Of a DNA stretch of 12,787 bases, positions 1 through 7,334 are shown in pieces (position 1 is the first letter of the stretch; each line of letters starts with the position of its first letter). The notes beneath the pieces are model-generated. The model was not told the DNA's origin. It made no database searches and worked only from the letters and a program-made list of their open reading frames with translations. The stretch is from Betaproteobacteria bacterium (GTDB taxonomy: Bacteria; Pseudomonadota; Gammaproteobacteria; Burkholderiales; Burkholderiaceae): positions 1 to 12,787 of the forward strand of contig RFXC01000123.1 in assembly GCA_009921765.1 (NCBI GenBank), written 5' to 3'. Position numbers and translations under genes: made by a program.

Positions 1-48
1 TTCCATGAAGGTGGCGAAGGCCTCGTTCAGCCAGATGCCGTTCCACCA
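1..48 (-). pseudogene. M1-family aminopeptidase fragment (contig-edge piece)
   Basis: Read on the minus strand from base 48 to base 1, the frame gives [16 protein letters not shown] with no stop. This is the conserved stretch of M1 (gluzincin) aminopeptidases that follows the HExxH motif; the Glu of LNEAF is the third zinc ligand in that family. Upstream in this frame the peptide turns into a proline run unlike M1 proteins, so homology stops at about base 48-51. HExxH itself is not present. The piece is far too small to be a gene and abuts an unrelated coding fragment on the other strand. It is best read as part of a chimeric contig end. The family call rests on one 16-residue motif. Confidence 0.6.
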
Positions 49-50
49 CG

Positions 51-173
51 CGTGAGGAGGCGGTGGAGGTGCTGGTGCAACTGAACGGCGGGGAACGCCG
101 GGCCATCGTGCAGGCCAAGGGCGGCGAGGAACTGCGCACCGGCGACCGGGTGATCATCGTCACCACCGGCGGA
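51..173 (+). pseudogene. SlyB/glycine-zipper lipoprotein C-terminal fragment
   Basis: The plus-strand frame from base 51 reads [20 protein letters not shown] and continues [21 protein letters not shown], up to about base 173. This resembles the small beta-rich C-terminal domain of SlyB/Pcp-type outer-membrane lipoproteins, which end with a GDRV-hydrophobic-GG pattern shortly before the stop. After the GG pair the frame reads through the antisense of grpE with no similarity to that family, so the fragment is broken at about base 173. No lipobox or glycine zipper is present, because the N-terminal part is missing on the left as well. An OB-fold NfeD-like domain is an alternative reading. The fragment lies between two unrelated pieces, which argues for a chimera. 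Confidence 0.45.
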
Positions 174-178
174 TTGGT

Positions 179-715
179 GGAGGCTACCGGCACCATCGAG
201 ATGGCCTGGTGCCGGTTGGGATCAAATTTCTGCCCCACGGGGTTGAGCTCGGTGACGCGGGCCCGCTCGAAGGCCGACACCAGCAGCCGCAGGGTGGCAT
301 CCACCCCTTCCTTCAGGCTTTCCGGTGAAGCGGTGGCGTTGGCCAGCGTCATTTCAAGACTATCCCGAACCGGCAGCAGGCTTTCAGCGAAGCCCTCAAT
401 CGCAAACTTGTGCGCCTTGGCCACGTCTTCCTGGCCCCGGCGCCGGATATTTTCGGTATCGGCCTTGGCGCGCAAGTAGAGGTCGCGAAACTCGATTGCC
501 TCGGCCTGAGCGCGCGCGAGCGCATCCAGCGCCGAAGGGGCCGCGCCCGCCGAAGCCGCCGCCGGACCGTCAGCGGATGCGGTGCCTGCCGCGCTTGCCG
601 ACCCTGGCGCTGCGCCTGCAGAACCTGCCGACGCGTGCGCCTGCGACTCAGGGCCGGCGGTGGCCGGATCGGTCTGCGGGGCTGCACCAGCAGCGGATTT
701 ATCGGATTCCGTCAT
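179..715 (-). CDS. grpE: GrpE nucleotide exchange factor of DnaK, 3' truncated
   Basis: GrpE is the dimeric cytoplasmic cochaperone that releases ADP from DnaK (Hsp70). The ATG is at 713-715. Residues 1-60 are a low-complexity Ala/Gly/Ser/Pro tail, longer than in E. coli GrpE. From about residue 62 the helical dimerisation domain begins ([20 protein letters not shown]), followed by the conserved ADTENIRRR stretch and LLPVRDSLE. The start of the beta domain, [19 protein letters not shown] (158-176), is perfectly typical. Similarity stops at about residue 179; the expected ending (a NTVV...GY...R.LRPA.V-like stretch of about 30 residues) is absent. The frame instead stays open to the window edge through unrelated sequence. 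The gene itself is probably intact in the organism and cut by an assembly junction. It is preceded by a strong sigma-32 promoter and lies downstream of hrcA and hemH. dnaK/dnaJ, often next, are not in the window. Confidence 0.9.
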
Positions 716-817
716 TGACAAAACCTTTAAGAACAGAGACTTGCCACGAAACGCTCGAGCTCGCTAGGAAGCTGAGCTGGCCTGTAAGGCCAAACCCTCT
801 GCGATGAGATGGGGGAG

Positions 818-843
818 ATGGGGATTGTCGTCGGCGTTTCAAG
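818..843 (-). promoter_or_regulatory. Sigma-32 (RpoH) heat-shock promoter of grpE
   Basis: On the minus strand, CTTGAAA (837-843) is followed after exactly 13 nt by CCCCATCTC (-10 core CCCCAT at 818-823). Both elements match the sigma-32 consensus (CTTGAAA, 11-16 nt, CCCCAT). It lies about 100 nt upstream of the grpE ATG and inside the hemH-grpE gap, so grpE can be heat-induced independently of hemH. A second CCCCAT (809-814) is too far from the -35 element to replace the first. No CIRCE inverted repeat (the HrcA operator) was seen here. A small hairpin (TGGCCT-GTA-AGGCCA, 779-793) falls in the inferred leader and is of unknown significance. Confidence 0.8.
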
Positions 844-864
844 CCCTGCCGCGAGCAAGAACGC

Positions 865-1968
865 TCAGCGCTCTGCGCCGAGCGCCACGGCGCGCTCCCG
901 TCGCCTGGCCAGTGCGGCATGGGGGCAGGCGGGCTCCGCAGCGGTGCCAGGCCAGCCCGCGACATGCCGCTCCACCAGACGGGCAAGCGCCGAAATGAAT
1001 TCCGCAGAGTCGTTGACGCAGCCCAGATAGCGGTAATCGGATCCCCCGGCCGCGATGAAGGTTTCACGACCCTCGATGGCGATTTCTTCCAGCGTTTCAA
1101 GGCAATCCGACACGAACCCCGGGCACACCACGTCGACTCGCCCGGTTTTTCCTGCGCCCAGTTCTTCAAGCGTGCGATCGGTGTAGGGCTGCAGCCACTC
1201 CGCCTTGCCAAACCGCGACTGAAACGTGACCCGGAACTGCTCGGGCGCAAGCTGCAGGCGCTCGGCAAGCAGCCGCCCGGTGACCAGACACTCGCAATGG
1301 TAGGGGTCACCCAGCAGCAGCGATCGCCGCGGCACGCCGTGAAAACTCATCACCAATACATCGGGCTTGCCCTCGCGCGCCCAATAGGCCTCGATGTGCC
1401 GGGCGAGCGCTTCGATGTAGGGACCGTAGTCGTGAAAATTGCGAATCGTCCGCAGCTCGGGCTGATTTCGCCAACCTGACAGTTCGGAAAAAACCGCATC
1501 GAAAGCGGTTGCCGTGGTTGAGGCGGCGTATTGCGGGTAGAGCGGCAACACCAGGAGACGGGTGACATTACGCTCACGCATCTCGCGCATCACCTGAGCA
1601 ATGGCGGGGCGGCCGTAGCGCATGGACCACGCCACCTCGATTGCATGGCCCCGGGCCTCGAGCGCCTGCCCGAGCCTGCGTGCCTGATTGGCCGTGTGCA
1701 CTGCAAGCGGTGATCCCTCGTCGGTCCAGATCGTGGCGTATTTTTCGGCGGACCGCGCCGGTCGCACGTTGAGGATGATGCCGTTCAGGATCAGCGCCCA
1801 CACCAGCTTCGGAATTTCGACCACCCTGGGGTCGGACAGAAATTCACGAAGATAACGGCGGACCGCACTGGTTTCCGGCGCATCGGGCGTGCCGAGTTGC
1901 ACCAGCAACACCGCAGTGCGCTCGGGCATGGAGTGGTCGAAGGCGTTCGCGGCGCTGTACCGGGCCAT
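865..1968 (-). CDS. hemH: Ferrochelatase (protohaem ferro-lyase)
   Basis: HemH inserts Fe2+ into protoporphyrin IX, the last step of haem synthesis. The 367-residue protein opens with VLLVQLGTPDAP (21-32), the family's N-terminal signature. It carries the catalytic His in SFHGVPRR (His210) and the CPGFVSDCLETLEE block (282-295), in which Glu291 corresponds to the essential Glu of E. coli HemH (same 81-residue spacing). LVLPLYPQYAASTTA (138-152) is the usual substrate-pocket strand. I chose the ATG at 1968 over Met14 because beta-proteobacterial homologues normally carry a short N-terminal lead-in. Neither start has a good Shine-Dalgarno. The last ~28 residues (from PGTAAEPACPH) form a hydrophilic Ala/Arg-rich tail beyond the conserved fold. 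The gene starts 33 nt after hrcA ends, so the two are likely cotranscribed. Confidence 0.96.
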   Translation of the reverse strand: MARYSAANAFDHSMPERTAVLLVQLGTPDAPETSAVRRYLREFLSDPRVVEIPKLVWALILNGIILNVRPARSAEKYATIWTDEGSPLAVHTANQARRLGQALEARGHAIEVAWSMRYGRPAIAQVMREMRERNVTRLLVLPLYPQYAASTTATAFDAVFSELSGWRNQPELRTIRNFHDYGPYIEALARHIEAYWAREGKPDVLVMSFHGVPRRSLLLGDPYHCECLVTGRLLAERLQLAPEQFRVTFQSRFGKAEWLQPYTDRTLEELGAGKTGRVDVVCPGFVSDCLETLEEIAIEGRETFIAAGGSDYRYLGCVNDSAEFISALARLVERHVAGWPGTAAEPACPHAALARRRERAVALGAER

Positions 1969-2001
1969 GAAAAAACCGCTGAAGTTGGGAAACAGGCGCC
2001 A

Positions 2002-3021
2002 CTATACGTGGTGCGTAAGCGCGCTTGAGACTAGCTTTGCGGTGATGTCAACAATTGGGATGACACGCTCGTAGGCCATGCGCGTGGGTCCGATCACGCC
2101 CAGCGTGCCAACGATCCGGCCGTCAACGCTGTAGGGGGCAACCACCACGCTCAACTCATCCATGGGGACCAGCTGGGATTCGCCACCGATGAAGATCTGC
2201 ACACCCTGGGCGCGACTCGATGAGTCGAGCAGCTCGACGAGCCGGGTGCGTTGTTCGAACAGATCAAAGAGCTGCCGCAGGCGATCCATGCTGTCGGACA
2301 GGTCGGCCACCCCAAGAAGATTGCGCTGCCCCGAGATCACCACCGGCTGGTTGTCTTCGGTCAGCACCTGCTCGCTCGCGGTGATGGCAGTGGTCATCAG
2401 GCTGGTGATGTCATCGCGAAGCGAGCTCAGTTCGTTGCGGAGGTTGAGGCGAATCGCCTCCAGCTCGCGCCCTGCAAAGTGCGCATTCAGGTAATTGGAC
2501 GCTTCGATGAGCTGCGCGGGCGAGTAATCACGTTCGGTAGCGAGAATGCGATTCTGCACATCCCCCTCCGGCGTAACGATGATGAGCAGAATGCGGCGCT
2601 CGGAGAGTCGCAGAAACTCGACCTGACGAAACAGCGAAGTGCGGCGCGGTGTCATCACCACGCCCGCAAAATGGGAGAGGCTGGACAGGAGCGAGGCCGC
2701 CGTGCTCAACACGCGTTGCGGCTCGTCGGCACGAATGCCGCCCTCGATCTGGGCGGTTTCACCCAATTCAAGCGGCTGAACCTTGAGAAGGGTATCAACG
2801 AAGATGCGATACCCACGGGGCGTGGGCACTCGCCCGGCCGACGTGTGCGGGCTGTGGATCAGTCCGAGCTCCTCGAGATCGGCCATCACGTTGCGGATCG
2901 TGGCGGGCGACAGGTCGATTCCCGTCTGCCTGGACAACGTGCGCGACCCTACTGGCTGGCCATCGGCGATGTAGCGTTCGACCAGTGCCTTCAGGAGTGT
3001 TTGAGCGCGTTTATCAAGCAT
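2002..3021 (-). CDS. hrcA: Heat-inducible transcription repressor HrcA
   Basis: HrcA represses chaperone operons by binding the CIRCE inverted repeat and is kept active by GroEL. The 339-residue protein begins [18 protein letters not shown]. Its winged-helix domain occupies residues ~5-75, with [11 protein letters not shown] and the recognition helix region [18 protein letters not shown], then [18 protein letters not shown] (59-76), the most conserved stretch of the family. The remainder is the GAF-like dimerisation domain. The C-terminal block [20 protein letters not shown] is typical. A longer in-frame extension to base 3168 exists, but its residues do not resemble HrcA, and Met at 3019-3021 matches the usual start. 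The gene is divergent from nadK and is followed by hemH. No CIRCE element was found upstream of hrcA or grpE, so its targets must lie elsewhere (groESL is the usual one). Confidence 0.96.
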   Translation of the reverse strand: MLDKRAQTLLKALVERYIADGQPVGSRTLSRQTGIDLSPATIRNVMADLEELGLIHSPHTSAGRVPTPRGYRIFVDTLLKVQPLELGETAQIEGGIRADEPQRVLSTAASLLSSLSHFAGVVMTPRRTSLFRQVEFLRLSERRILLIIVTPEGDVQNRILATERDYSPAQLIEASNYLNAHFAGRELEAIRLNLRNELSSLRDDITSLMTTAITASEQVLTEDNQPVVISGQRNLLGVADLSDSMDRLRQLFDLFEQRTRLVELLDSSSRAQGVQIFIGGESQLVPMDELSVVVAPYSVDGRIVGTLGVIGPTRMAYERVIPIVDITAKLVSSALTHHV

Positions 3022-3028
3022 GCGTCTT

Positions 3029-3056
3029 ATTTTAGGCGGAAGGCGTCGCGACGCAA
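3029..3056 (-). promoter_or_regulatory. Possible sigma-70 promoter of hrcA
   Basis: On the minus strand a TTGCGT (3051-3056) lies 16 nt before TAAAAT (3029-3034), which ends 7 nt before the hrcA ATG. The -10 is good (5 of 6) and the -35 only half matches. If used, the leader would be nearly absent. The rest of the 177-nt hrcA-nadK gap shows no CIRCE, sigma-32 or LexA-like element. A TCTAAT at 3186-3191 could be a -10 for nadK but lacks a matching -35. Confidence 0.25.
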
Positions 3057-3198
3057 GCGCACCCGCTGGCGCGGAGCAGGAACCATGGCCTGTCGTAAAC
3101 CGGATTCCTCCGCAAGCCTTGGGCGACGCGCCAGATCTAGTTCTGGCAGCGGTTCCAGACAGCCACATGCCGAACGGGCTTGTGCTCTAATCGCCGCC

Positions 3199-4101
3199 AT
3201 GAGCACCCCGTTCTCCAAAGTTGCGCTGGTCGGCAGGTTCCAGACCCCATCGGTCGGCGCCTCAATACGCGATATCGCAGCGTTTCTGTCCGAGCGCGGG
3301 ATCGAGGTCCTCCTCGACCAGAACACCGCCACCTCAATCGGCCCGGGCAACTGGCAGGTGCTCACTACCGAGCAGATCGGTCATCAGGCGCACCTCGCCG
3401 TCGCAGTGGGTGGCGACGGCACCATGTTGGGCGTGGCGCGACTGCTCGCGCCCTTCGGCATTCCGGTGGTCGGCATCAATCATGGCCGGCTGGGGTTCAT
3501 CACCGACATCGCGCTGGCCGGCTGGCGGCCCGCACTGGGCACGATCCTCGACGGCGAGTTCTATTCCGAAGAGCGCTCGCTTCTGGTCTCGCGGGTGCAA
3601 CGCAACGGTGAAACCGTCTGGCGCGAGTTGTCCCTCAATGATGTGGTGGTGAGCCGCTCCTCGCGCAGCGGCATGATGGAACTCCAGGTCGAGGTCGACG
3701 GCCAATACATGTACACCCAGCGCGGGGACGGCCTGATCGTGGCCACACCCACGGGCTCAACCGCCTACGCGCTGTCGGCCAATGGCCCCATCCTTCATCC
3801 GCTTCTTCAGGGGCTCGTGCTGGTTCCCGTTGCGCCGCAAACGCTGTCCAACCGCCCCATCTCGCTCCCCGACAACGTTTCCATCGTCGTGCGCGTGGTG
3901 GGCGGGCGCGAGCCACGGGTGGCCTGCGACATGCAGGTGTTCACCGATCTGCAGATCGGCGATGGCATTCACATCGAACGCGCGCCATTCACCACCCGTT
4001 TTCTGCACCCGCCAGGCTACAGTTACTTTGCAACGCTCCGCGGCAAGCTCAACTGGCAGGAGTTGCCCAACTCCCTCCAGAGCCCCGCCGAGGCCGACTA
4101 G
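3199..4101 (+). CDS. nadK: NAD kinase (ATP-NAD/poly-P NAD kinase)
   Basis: NadK phosphorylates NAD+ to NADP+ in the cytoplasm and is the only known route to NADP. The 300-residue protein starts MSTPFSKVALVGRF. It carries the diagnostic GGDGTML at 71-77 (nucleotide-binding loop with the catalytic Asp), GINHGRLGFI (92-101), the LND motif (146-148) and the NAD-site block ATPTGSTAYALSANGPI (182-198). Length and motif order match bacterial NadK. An open frame continues far upstream antisense to hrcA, but family alignment fixes the start at 3199, where the reading matches the usual N-terminus. There is no strong ribosome-binding site. recN follows after 23 nt, and the nadK-recN pair is a common beta- and gammaproteobacterial arrangement that suggests cotranscription. 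Confidence 0.97.
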   Translation: MSTPFSKVALVGRFQTPSVGASIRDIAAFLSERGIEVLLDQNTATSIGPGNWQVLTTEQIGHQAHLAVAVGGDGTMLGVARLLAPFGIPVVGINHGRLGFITDIALAGWRPALGTILDGEFYSEERSLLVSRVQRNGETVWRELSLNDVVVSRSSRSGMMELQVEVDGQYMYTQRGDGLIVATPTGSTAYALSANGPILHPLLQGLVLVPVAPQTLSNRPISLPDNVSIVVRVVGGREPRVACDMQVFTDLQIGDGIHIERAPFTTRFLHPPGYSYFATLRGKLNWQELPNSLQSPAEAD

Positions 4102-4124
4102 GTCGCCCCCAGGCTGTCCAGACC

Positions 4125-5780
4125 ATGCTGCTGTCGCTGCATCTGCGCGATTTCGTCATCGTCGACTCGGCCGACATCGAGTTCGGCGCAGGCTTTACCG
4201 CCCTCACCGGGGAAACCGGCGCGGGCAAATCCATTCTGCTTGACGCGCTTGGCCTCGCCCTGGGCGCCCGCGGCGACGCTGGCGTCGTCCGCGACAACCG
4301 TCCGCGTGCCGATATCAGCGCACGCTTTCAGAGCCATGCCGGCCTAGACGCCTGGCTCGCCGAGCGTGACCTCACCGGCGATCCTGGCGAATTGCTGCTG
4401 CGGCGAATCGTCGAAGCCGACGGGCGGTCGCGTGCGCTGATCAACGGTCAGCCAGCCACCGTGGCCCTGCTCCGCGAGGTGGGCGAGCAGCTGGTTGATG
4501 TGCACGGTCAGCATGCCGCGCAGTCGCTGCTGCGAAGCGGCGCGCAGCGCGACCTGCTCGATGCGTTCGGTGCGCTTGAGGGCAGTGTGTCAGCGGTGGC
4601 CACCCTGTTTGAACGCTGGCAGGCACTCGAGCGCGAGCTCGCCGCTGCGCGCGCGGGCGGCCGCGAGCAGGCGCTTGAGCGTGAACGACTCCAATGGCAG
4701 ATCGCCGAACTCGAACCGCTTGGGCTTGCCGAGGGCGACTGGGAGGCGCTTAACGCCGAGCAGAAGCGGCTCTCGCATGCCGCTTCGCTGCTGGCCGACA
4801 CGCTGGGGGCATCCGAGGCCCTGCACGATGGCGATTCCCCCATTGCAGCCCAGCTGGAGGCGATCGCCGCCCGACTGCAGCCACTTCAGGCGCTTGATGA
4901 ACGACTGCGCGAACCGCTGGAACTCCTTGAAAGCGCCCGAATCCAGATCGAAGAGGCCGCATCGGGGCTCGCAGCCTATTCGCGCCGCGTCGACCTCGAT
5001 CCGGCTCGCCTTGAAGAGGTCGAAGCGCGAATCAGCGCGGCATTCACGGCGGCGCGCAAGCTGCGGCTCGCACCCGAATCGCTGGCAGGTGAACTCATCG
5101 CCATGCAGCAGCGCCTCGCCGAACTCGAGCGCGCTCAAGACCTGGACGCCCTGGAGCGTCGCGCGGCCGACGCAAAGGCCCAATTCGACAAGGCGGCAGC
5201 CCTGCTTTCAACCGAACGTCGCAAGGCCACTCGCAAACTCGCCGACGGCGTCTGCCGGTTGCTGGGCGAGCTCGGCATGGGGGGGACGCGGCTCGAGATC
5301 GCGATCGAGCCTTGCGCGGCCTCCGCATGCGGCATTGATGCCATCGAGTTTCGTATCGCAGGACATGCCGCAGGCACCGCGCGCCCTCTCGCCCGGGTCG
5401 CATCCGGCGGCGAACTCTCGCGAATCGGACTTGCCATTGCGGTGCTCGCCGCGCAAAGCAGCCCTGTGCCCACGCTGATCTTCGACGAGGCCGACGCGGG
5501 TGTAGGCGGCGCGGTTGCGGAAGTGATCGGCAATCTCATGCGAAAGCTTGGCGCAAGCTGCCAGGTGCTCTGCGTCACCCATCTTCCCCAAGTTGCAGCA
5601 CGCGCGCACCAGCAGCTCCGTGTCAGCCGCGAGCAGCACGCGGGCGGCGTGTTAAGCCGGGTTCAACTGCTCGCCCGCACCGAACGCGTCGAGGAAATCG
5701 CGCGCATGCTGGGGGGCGTCGAAATCACCGCCACCACGCGCAAACACGCGCGTGAAATGCTCGCCGCGCAGTCAGACTGA
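4125..5780 (+). CDS. recN: DNA repair protein RecN (SMC-like ATPase)
   Basis: RecN is a cohesin-like ATPase recruited to double-strand breaks that promotes recombinational repair. The 551-residue protein (E. coli RecN is 553) begins MLLSLHLRDFVIVDSADIEF. The Walker A motif GETGAGKS is at 29-36. A long Leu/Glu/Arg-rich coiled coil fills roughly residues 150-390. The C-terminal head half carries the ABC-type signature SGGELS (427-432), Walker B with LIFDEADAGVGG (451-462) and the VTHLPQVAA switch (484-492). All ATPase elements are present, so the protein should be active. RecN is LexA-controlled in many bacteria, but no CTGT-N8-ACAG box is evident in the 23-nt gap; any SOS element would have to be elsewhere. 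Its stop lies only 10 nt from the stop of the convergent Anbu gene. Confidence 0.97.
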   Translation: MLLSLHLRDFVIVDSADIEFGAGFTALTGETGAGKSILLDALGLALGARGDAGVVRDNRPRADISARFQSHAGLDAWLAERDLTGDPGELLLRRIVEADGRSRALINGQPATVALLREVGEQLVDVHGQHAAQSLLRSGAQRDLLDAFGALEGSVSAVATLFERWQALERELAAARAGGREQALERERLQWQIAELEPLGLAEGDWEALNAEQKRLSHAASLLADTLGASEALHDGDSPIAAQLEAIAARLQPLQALDERLREPLELLESARIQIEEAASGLAAYSRRVDLDPARLEEVEARISAAFTAARKLRLAPESLAGELIAMQQRLAELERAQDLDALERRAADAKAQFDKAAALLSTERRKATRKLADGVCRLLGELGMGGTRLEIAIEPCAASACGIDAIEFRIAGHAAGTARPLARVASGGELSRIGLAIAVLAAQSSPVPTLIFDEADAGVGGAVAEVIGNLMRKLGASCQVLCVTHLPQVAARAHQQLRVSREQHAGGVLSRVQLLARTERVEEIARMLGGVEITATTRKHAREMLAAQSD

Positions 5781-5790
5781 ATGCCGTGCT

Positions 5791-6531
5791 CTAAACCTTG
5801 AACCACTCGGGCGCGGGCAGCTCGTTGAACACCCGCCTGAGCCCCTGGCTCCAGCCATTGCGCAGCGCCCCAAAGTAGGCATCGCTCGAATCGATGCGAT
5901 GCCGAAACGAAACCGACAGCGCATCACGCCGCACCATGGCGAGATCAATCGGCAGACCCACCGACAAATTGCTTCGCATGGTGGAATCAAACGAGACCAG
6001 CGCGCACTTGAGGGCCTCATCGAGCGCAGTGTTCGTGCCCACGACCCGATCAATGATGGGCTTGCCGTATTTGCTCTCGCCTATCTGAAAGAACGGCGTA
6101 TCCGCGCTGGTTTCAATGCAATTACCCTGCGGGTACACCAGAAAAAGCCGCGGCATTTCACCCGCGATCTGCCCGCCCACCAGAAACATCGCACTGAAAT
6201 CGACACTGCTCTGGTCGGGCCCGCCGCCAGACTGCATGCGGATCACCGAGCGCAGTTCCTCGCCCACCAGCCGGGCGGCATCGAACATGGAATCCACACC
6301 CATCAGCCCGCCGCTAGGCTGCGCCTGCGCATGCATCTTTCCGAGGCGACTCACCACGCTTTGCGTGGTGGCCAGATTGCCCGAATTGAGGAGCACGATC
6401 ACGCGATCGCCGGGCCGCTCGAAAATGCTCATCTTGCTGAACGTGGAGACATGGTCGAGCCCGGCGTTGGTGCGGGAGTCGGAGGCAAACAGCAACCCCT
6501 CGTCGAGAGACATCGCAACGCAGTAGGTCAT
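5791..6531 (-). CDS. Anbu, proteasome-type beta-subunit peptidase
   Basis: Anbu (ancestral beta subunit) is a bacterial Ntn-hydrolase of the proteasome/HslV superfamily. The 246-residue protein begins MTYCVAMSLDEGLLFASDSR, then TNAGLDHVSTFSKM, which is the family's hallmark N-terminus. Once Met1 is removed, Thr becomes the N-terminal nucleophile. In mature numbering Asp17 (of FASDSR) and Lys32 fall where the Asp17/Lys33 pair of proteasomal beta subunits lies. FLVGGQIAGEMPRLFLVYPQG (116-136) matches the central beta-sheet of the fold. There is no propeptide, signal peptide or associated ATPase gene nearby. The start overlaps the stop of the transglutaminase gene by 4 nt (ATGA), indicating translational coupling as last gene of the operon. 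Known Anbu proteins form open-ring or helical oligomers with weak or undetected peptidase activity, and the native substrate is unknown. Confidence 0.93.
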   Translation of the reverse strand: MTYCVAMSLDEGLLFASDSRTNAGLDHVSTFSKMSIFERPGDRVIVLLNSGNLATTQSVVSRLGKMHAQAQPSGGLMGVDSMFDAARLVGEELRSVIRMQSGGGPDQSSVDFSAMFLVGGQIAGEMPRLFLVYPQGNCIETSADTPFFQIGESKYGKPIIDRVVGTNTALDEALKCALVSFDSTMRSNLSVGLPIDLAMVRRDALSVSFRHRIDSSDAYFGALRNGWSQGLRRVFNELPAPEWFKV

Positions 6532-7322
6532 GAGTTGAGCACCTTCACAGTGACGTGTACGGACAGCAGTTCCTCGCCGCCACCGGCGCGAACGCCGCGC
6601 ACCGGGCAGGCATCAAGGTAATCGCGCCCCGTTGCGAGCCGCAGATACCCCGATTCATCAGCACGCCGATTGCTGACATCAAAACTCATCCAGCGGCCGG
6701 CCACCCAGGCCTCCGCCCAGGCATGACTGGTCGCAGGCTGATCGCCCACCGGGTCGACATACCCGCTCACATAGCGGGCGGGCACGCCCAACGCTCGGCA
6801 ACACGCGAGAAAGACATGCGTATGGTCCTGGCAGACGCCAGCGCCCAGCGAAAAAGACTCTGCGGCGGTGTGGCTCACCGACGTGCTCCCCGGGCGATAG
6901 GGCATGCGCTCGGCGATCGCAAGCATCAGACCGGTGAGCCCGGCGCCTGCATCGCGCGCGATCGCAGCGCGCTCGGCGTGAGCAAATTCGGTGAGCGCGT
7001 GATCGGGCGTGGTGAGCGCCGTGGGGCGGAGGAACACCAGCGGGTTGATCGGTTCGACGGCATCGGGCGAGGGATTGTCCCCCACCTCAACCCGCCCCTG
7101 TGCTCGGATGCGCAGCGACTCGTATTCGGTATCCAGCGTAAGCACATGGGTGAAATTGCCGAAGGAGTCGGTAAAACTCACCGCTCGTGCAGGCAGATCC
7201 ACCCGCCAGTCGAGCACGCGCTGATACCGTCCGCTCACCGGCTGGAGCCTGAGTATCTGCGTGCTTCGGGCCACCTTGCCCGAATACTGGTACAGCGTCG
7301 TATGGTCGACTTCGATCCGCAT
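6528..7322 (-). CDS. Transglutaminase-like cysteine peptidase of the Anbu operon
   Basis: This 264-residue cytoplasmic protein has the two-part structure of bacterial transglutaminase-like proteins. The N-terminal beta domain (1-~100, MRIEVDHTTLYQYSGKV...LRLQPVS) is followed by the papain-like core. The catalytic triad is intact: Cys164 in GAGVCQDHTH, His200 in TSHAWAEAW and Asp215 in SFDVSN. In microbes such proteins usually act as peptidases or amidases rather than cross-linking enzymes, so the reaction here is inferred. It lies 12 nt after the alpha-E gene and overlaps Anbu by 4 nt. In the comparative-genomic model of this operon it would trim or release a peptide made by the ATP-grasp/alpha-E pair. 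No signal peptide is visible. Confidence 0.9.
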   Translation of the reverse strand: MRIEVDHTTLYQYSGKVARSTQILRLQPVSGRYQRVLDWRVDLPARAVSFTDSFGNFTHVLTLDTEYESLRIRAQGRVEVGDNPSPDAVEPINPLVFLRPTALTTPDHALTEFAHAERAAIARDAGAGLTGLMLAIAERMPYRPGSTSVSHTAAESFSLGAGVCQDHTHVFLACCRALGVPARYVSGYVDPVGDQPATSHAWAEAWVAGRWMSFDVSNRRADESGYLRLATGRDYLDACPVRGVRAGGGEELLSVHVTVKVLNS

Positions 7323-7334
7323 GGCCCCGGAAGA

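Noticed and set aside
2251..3198. In-frame upstream extension of nadK antisense to hrcA.
   Set aside because: NadK family alignment begins at the ATG at 3199, and the extension is the antisense of HrcA-coding sequence with no domain of its own.
3022..3198. Search for a CIRCE element in the hrcA-nadK divergent region.
   Set aside because: No TTAGCACTC/GAGTGCTAA-like halves were found in this gap or upstream of grpE.
4102..4124. Possible LexA box upstream of recN.
   Set aside because: CTGT occurs near the start, but no ACAG follows at the required 8-nt spacing.
4495..5478. A 327-codon frame within recN in another phase.
   Set aside because: Ser/Arg-rich shadow of the recN coding sequence.
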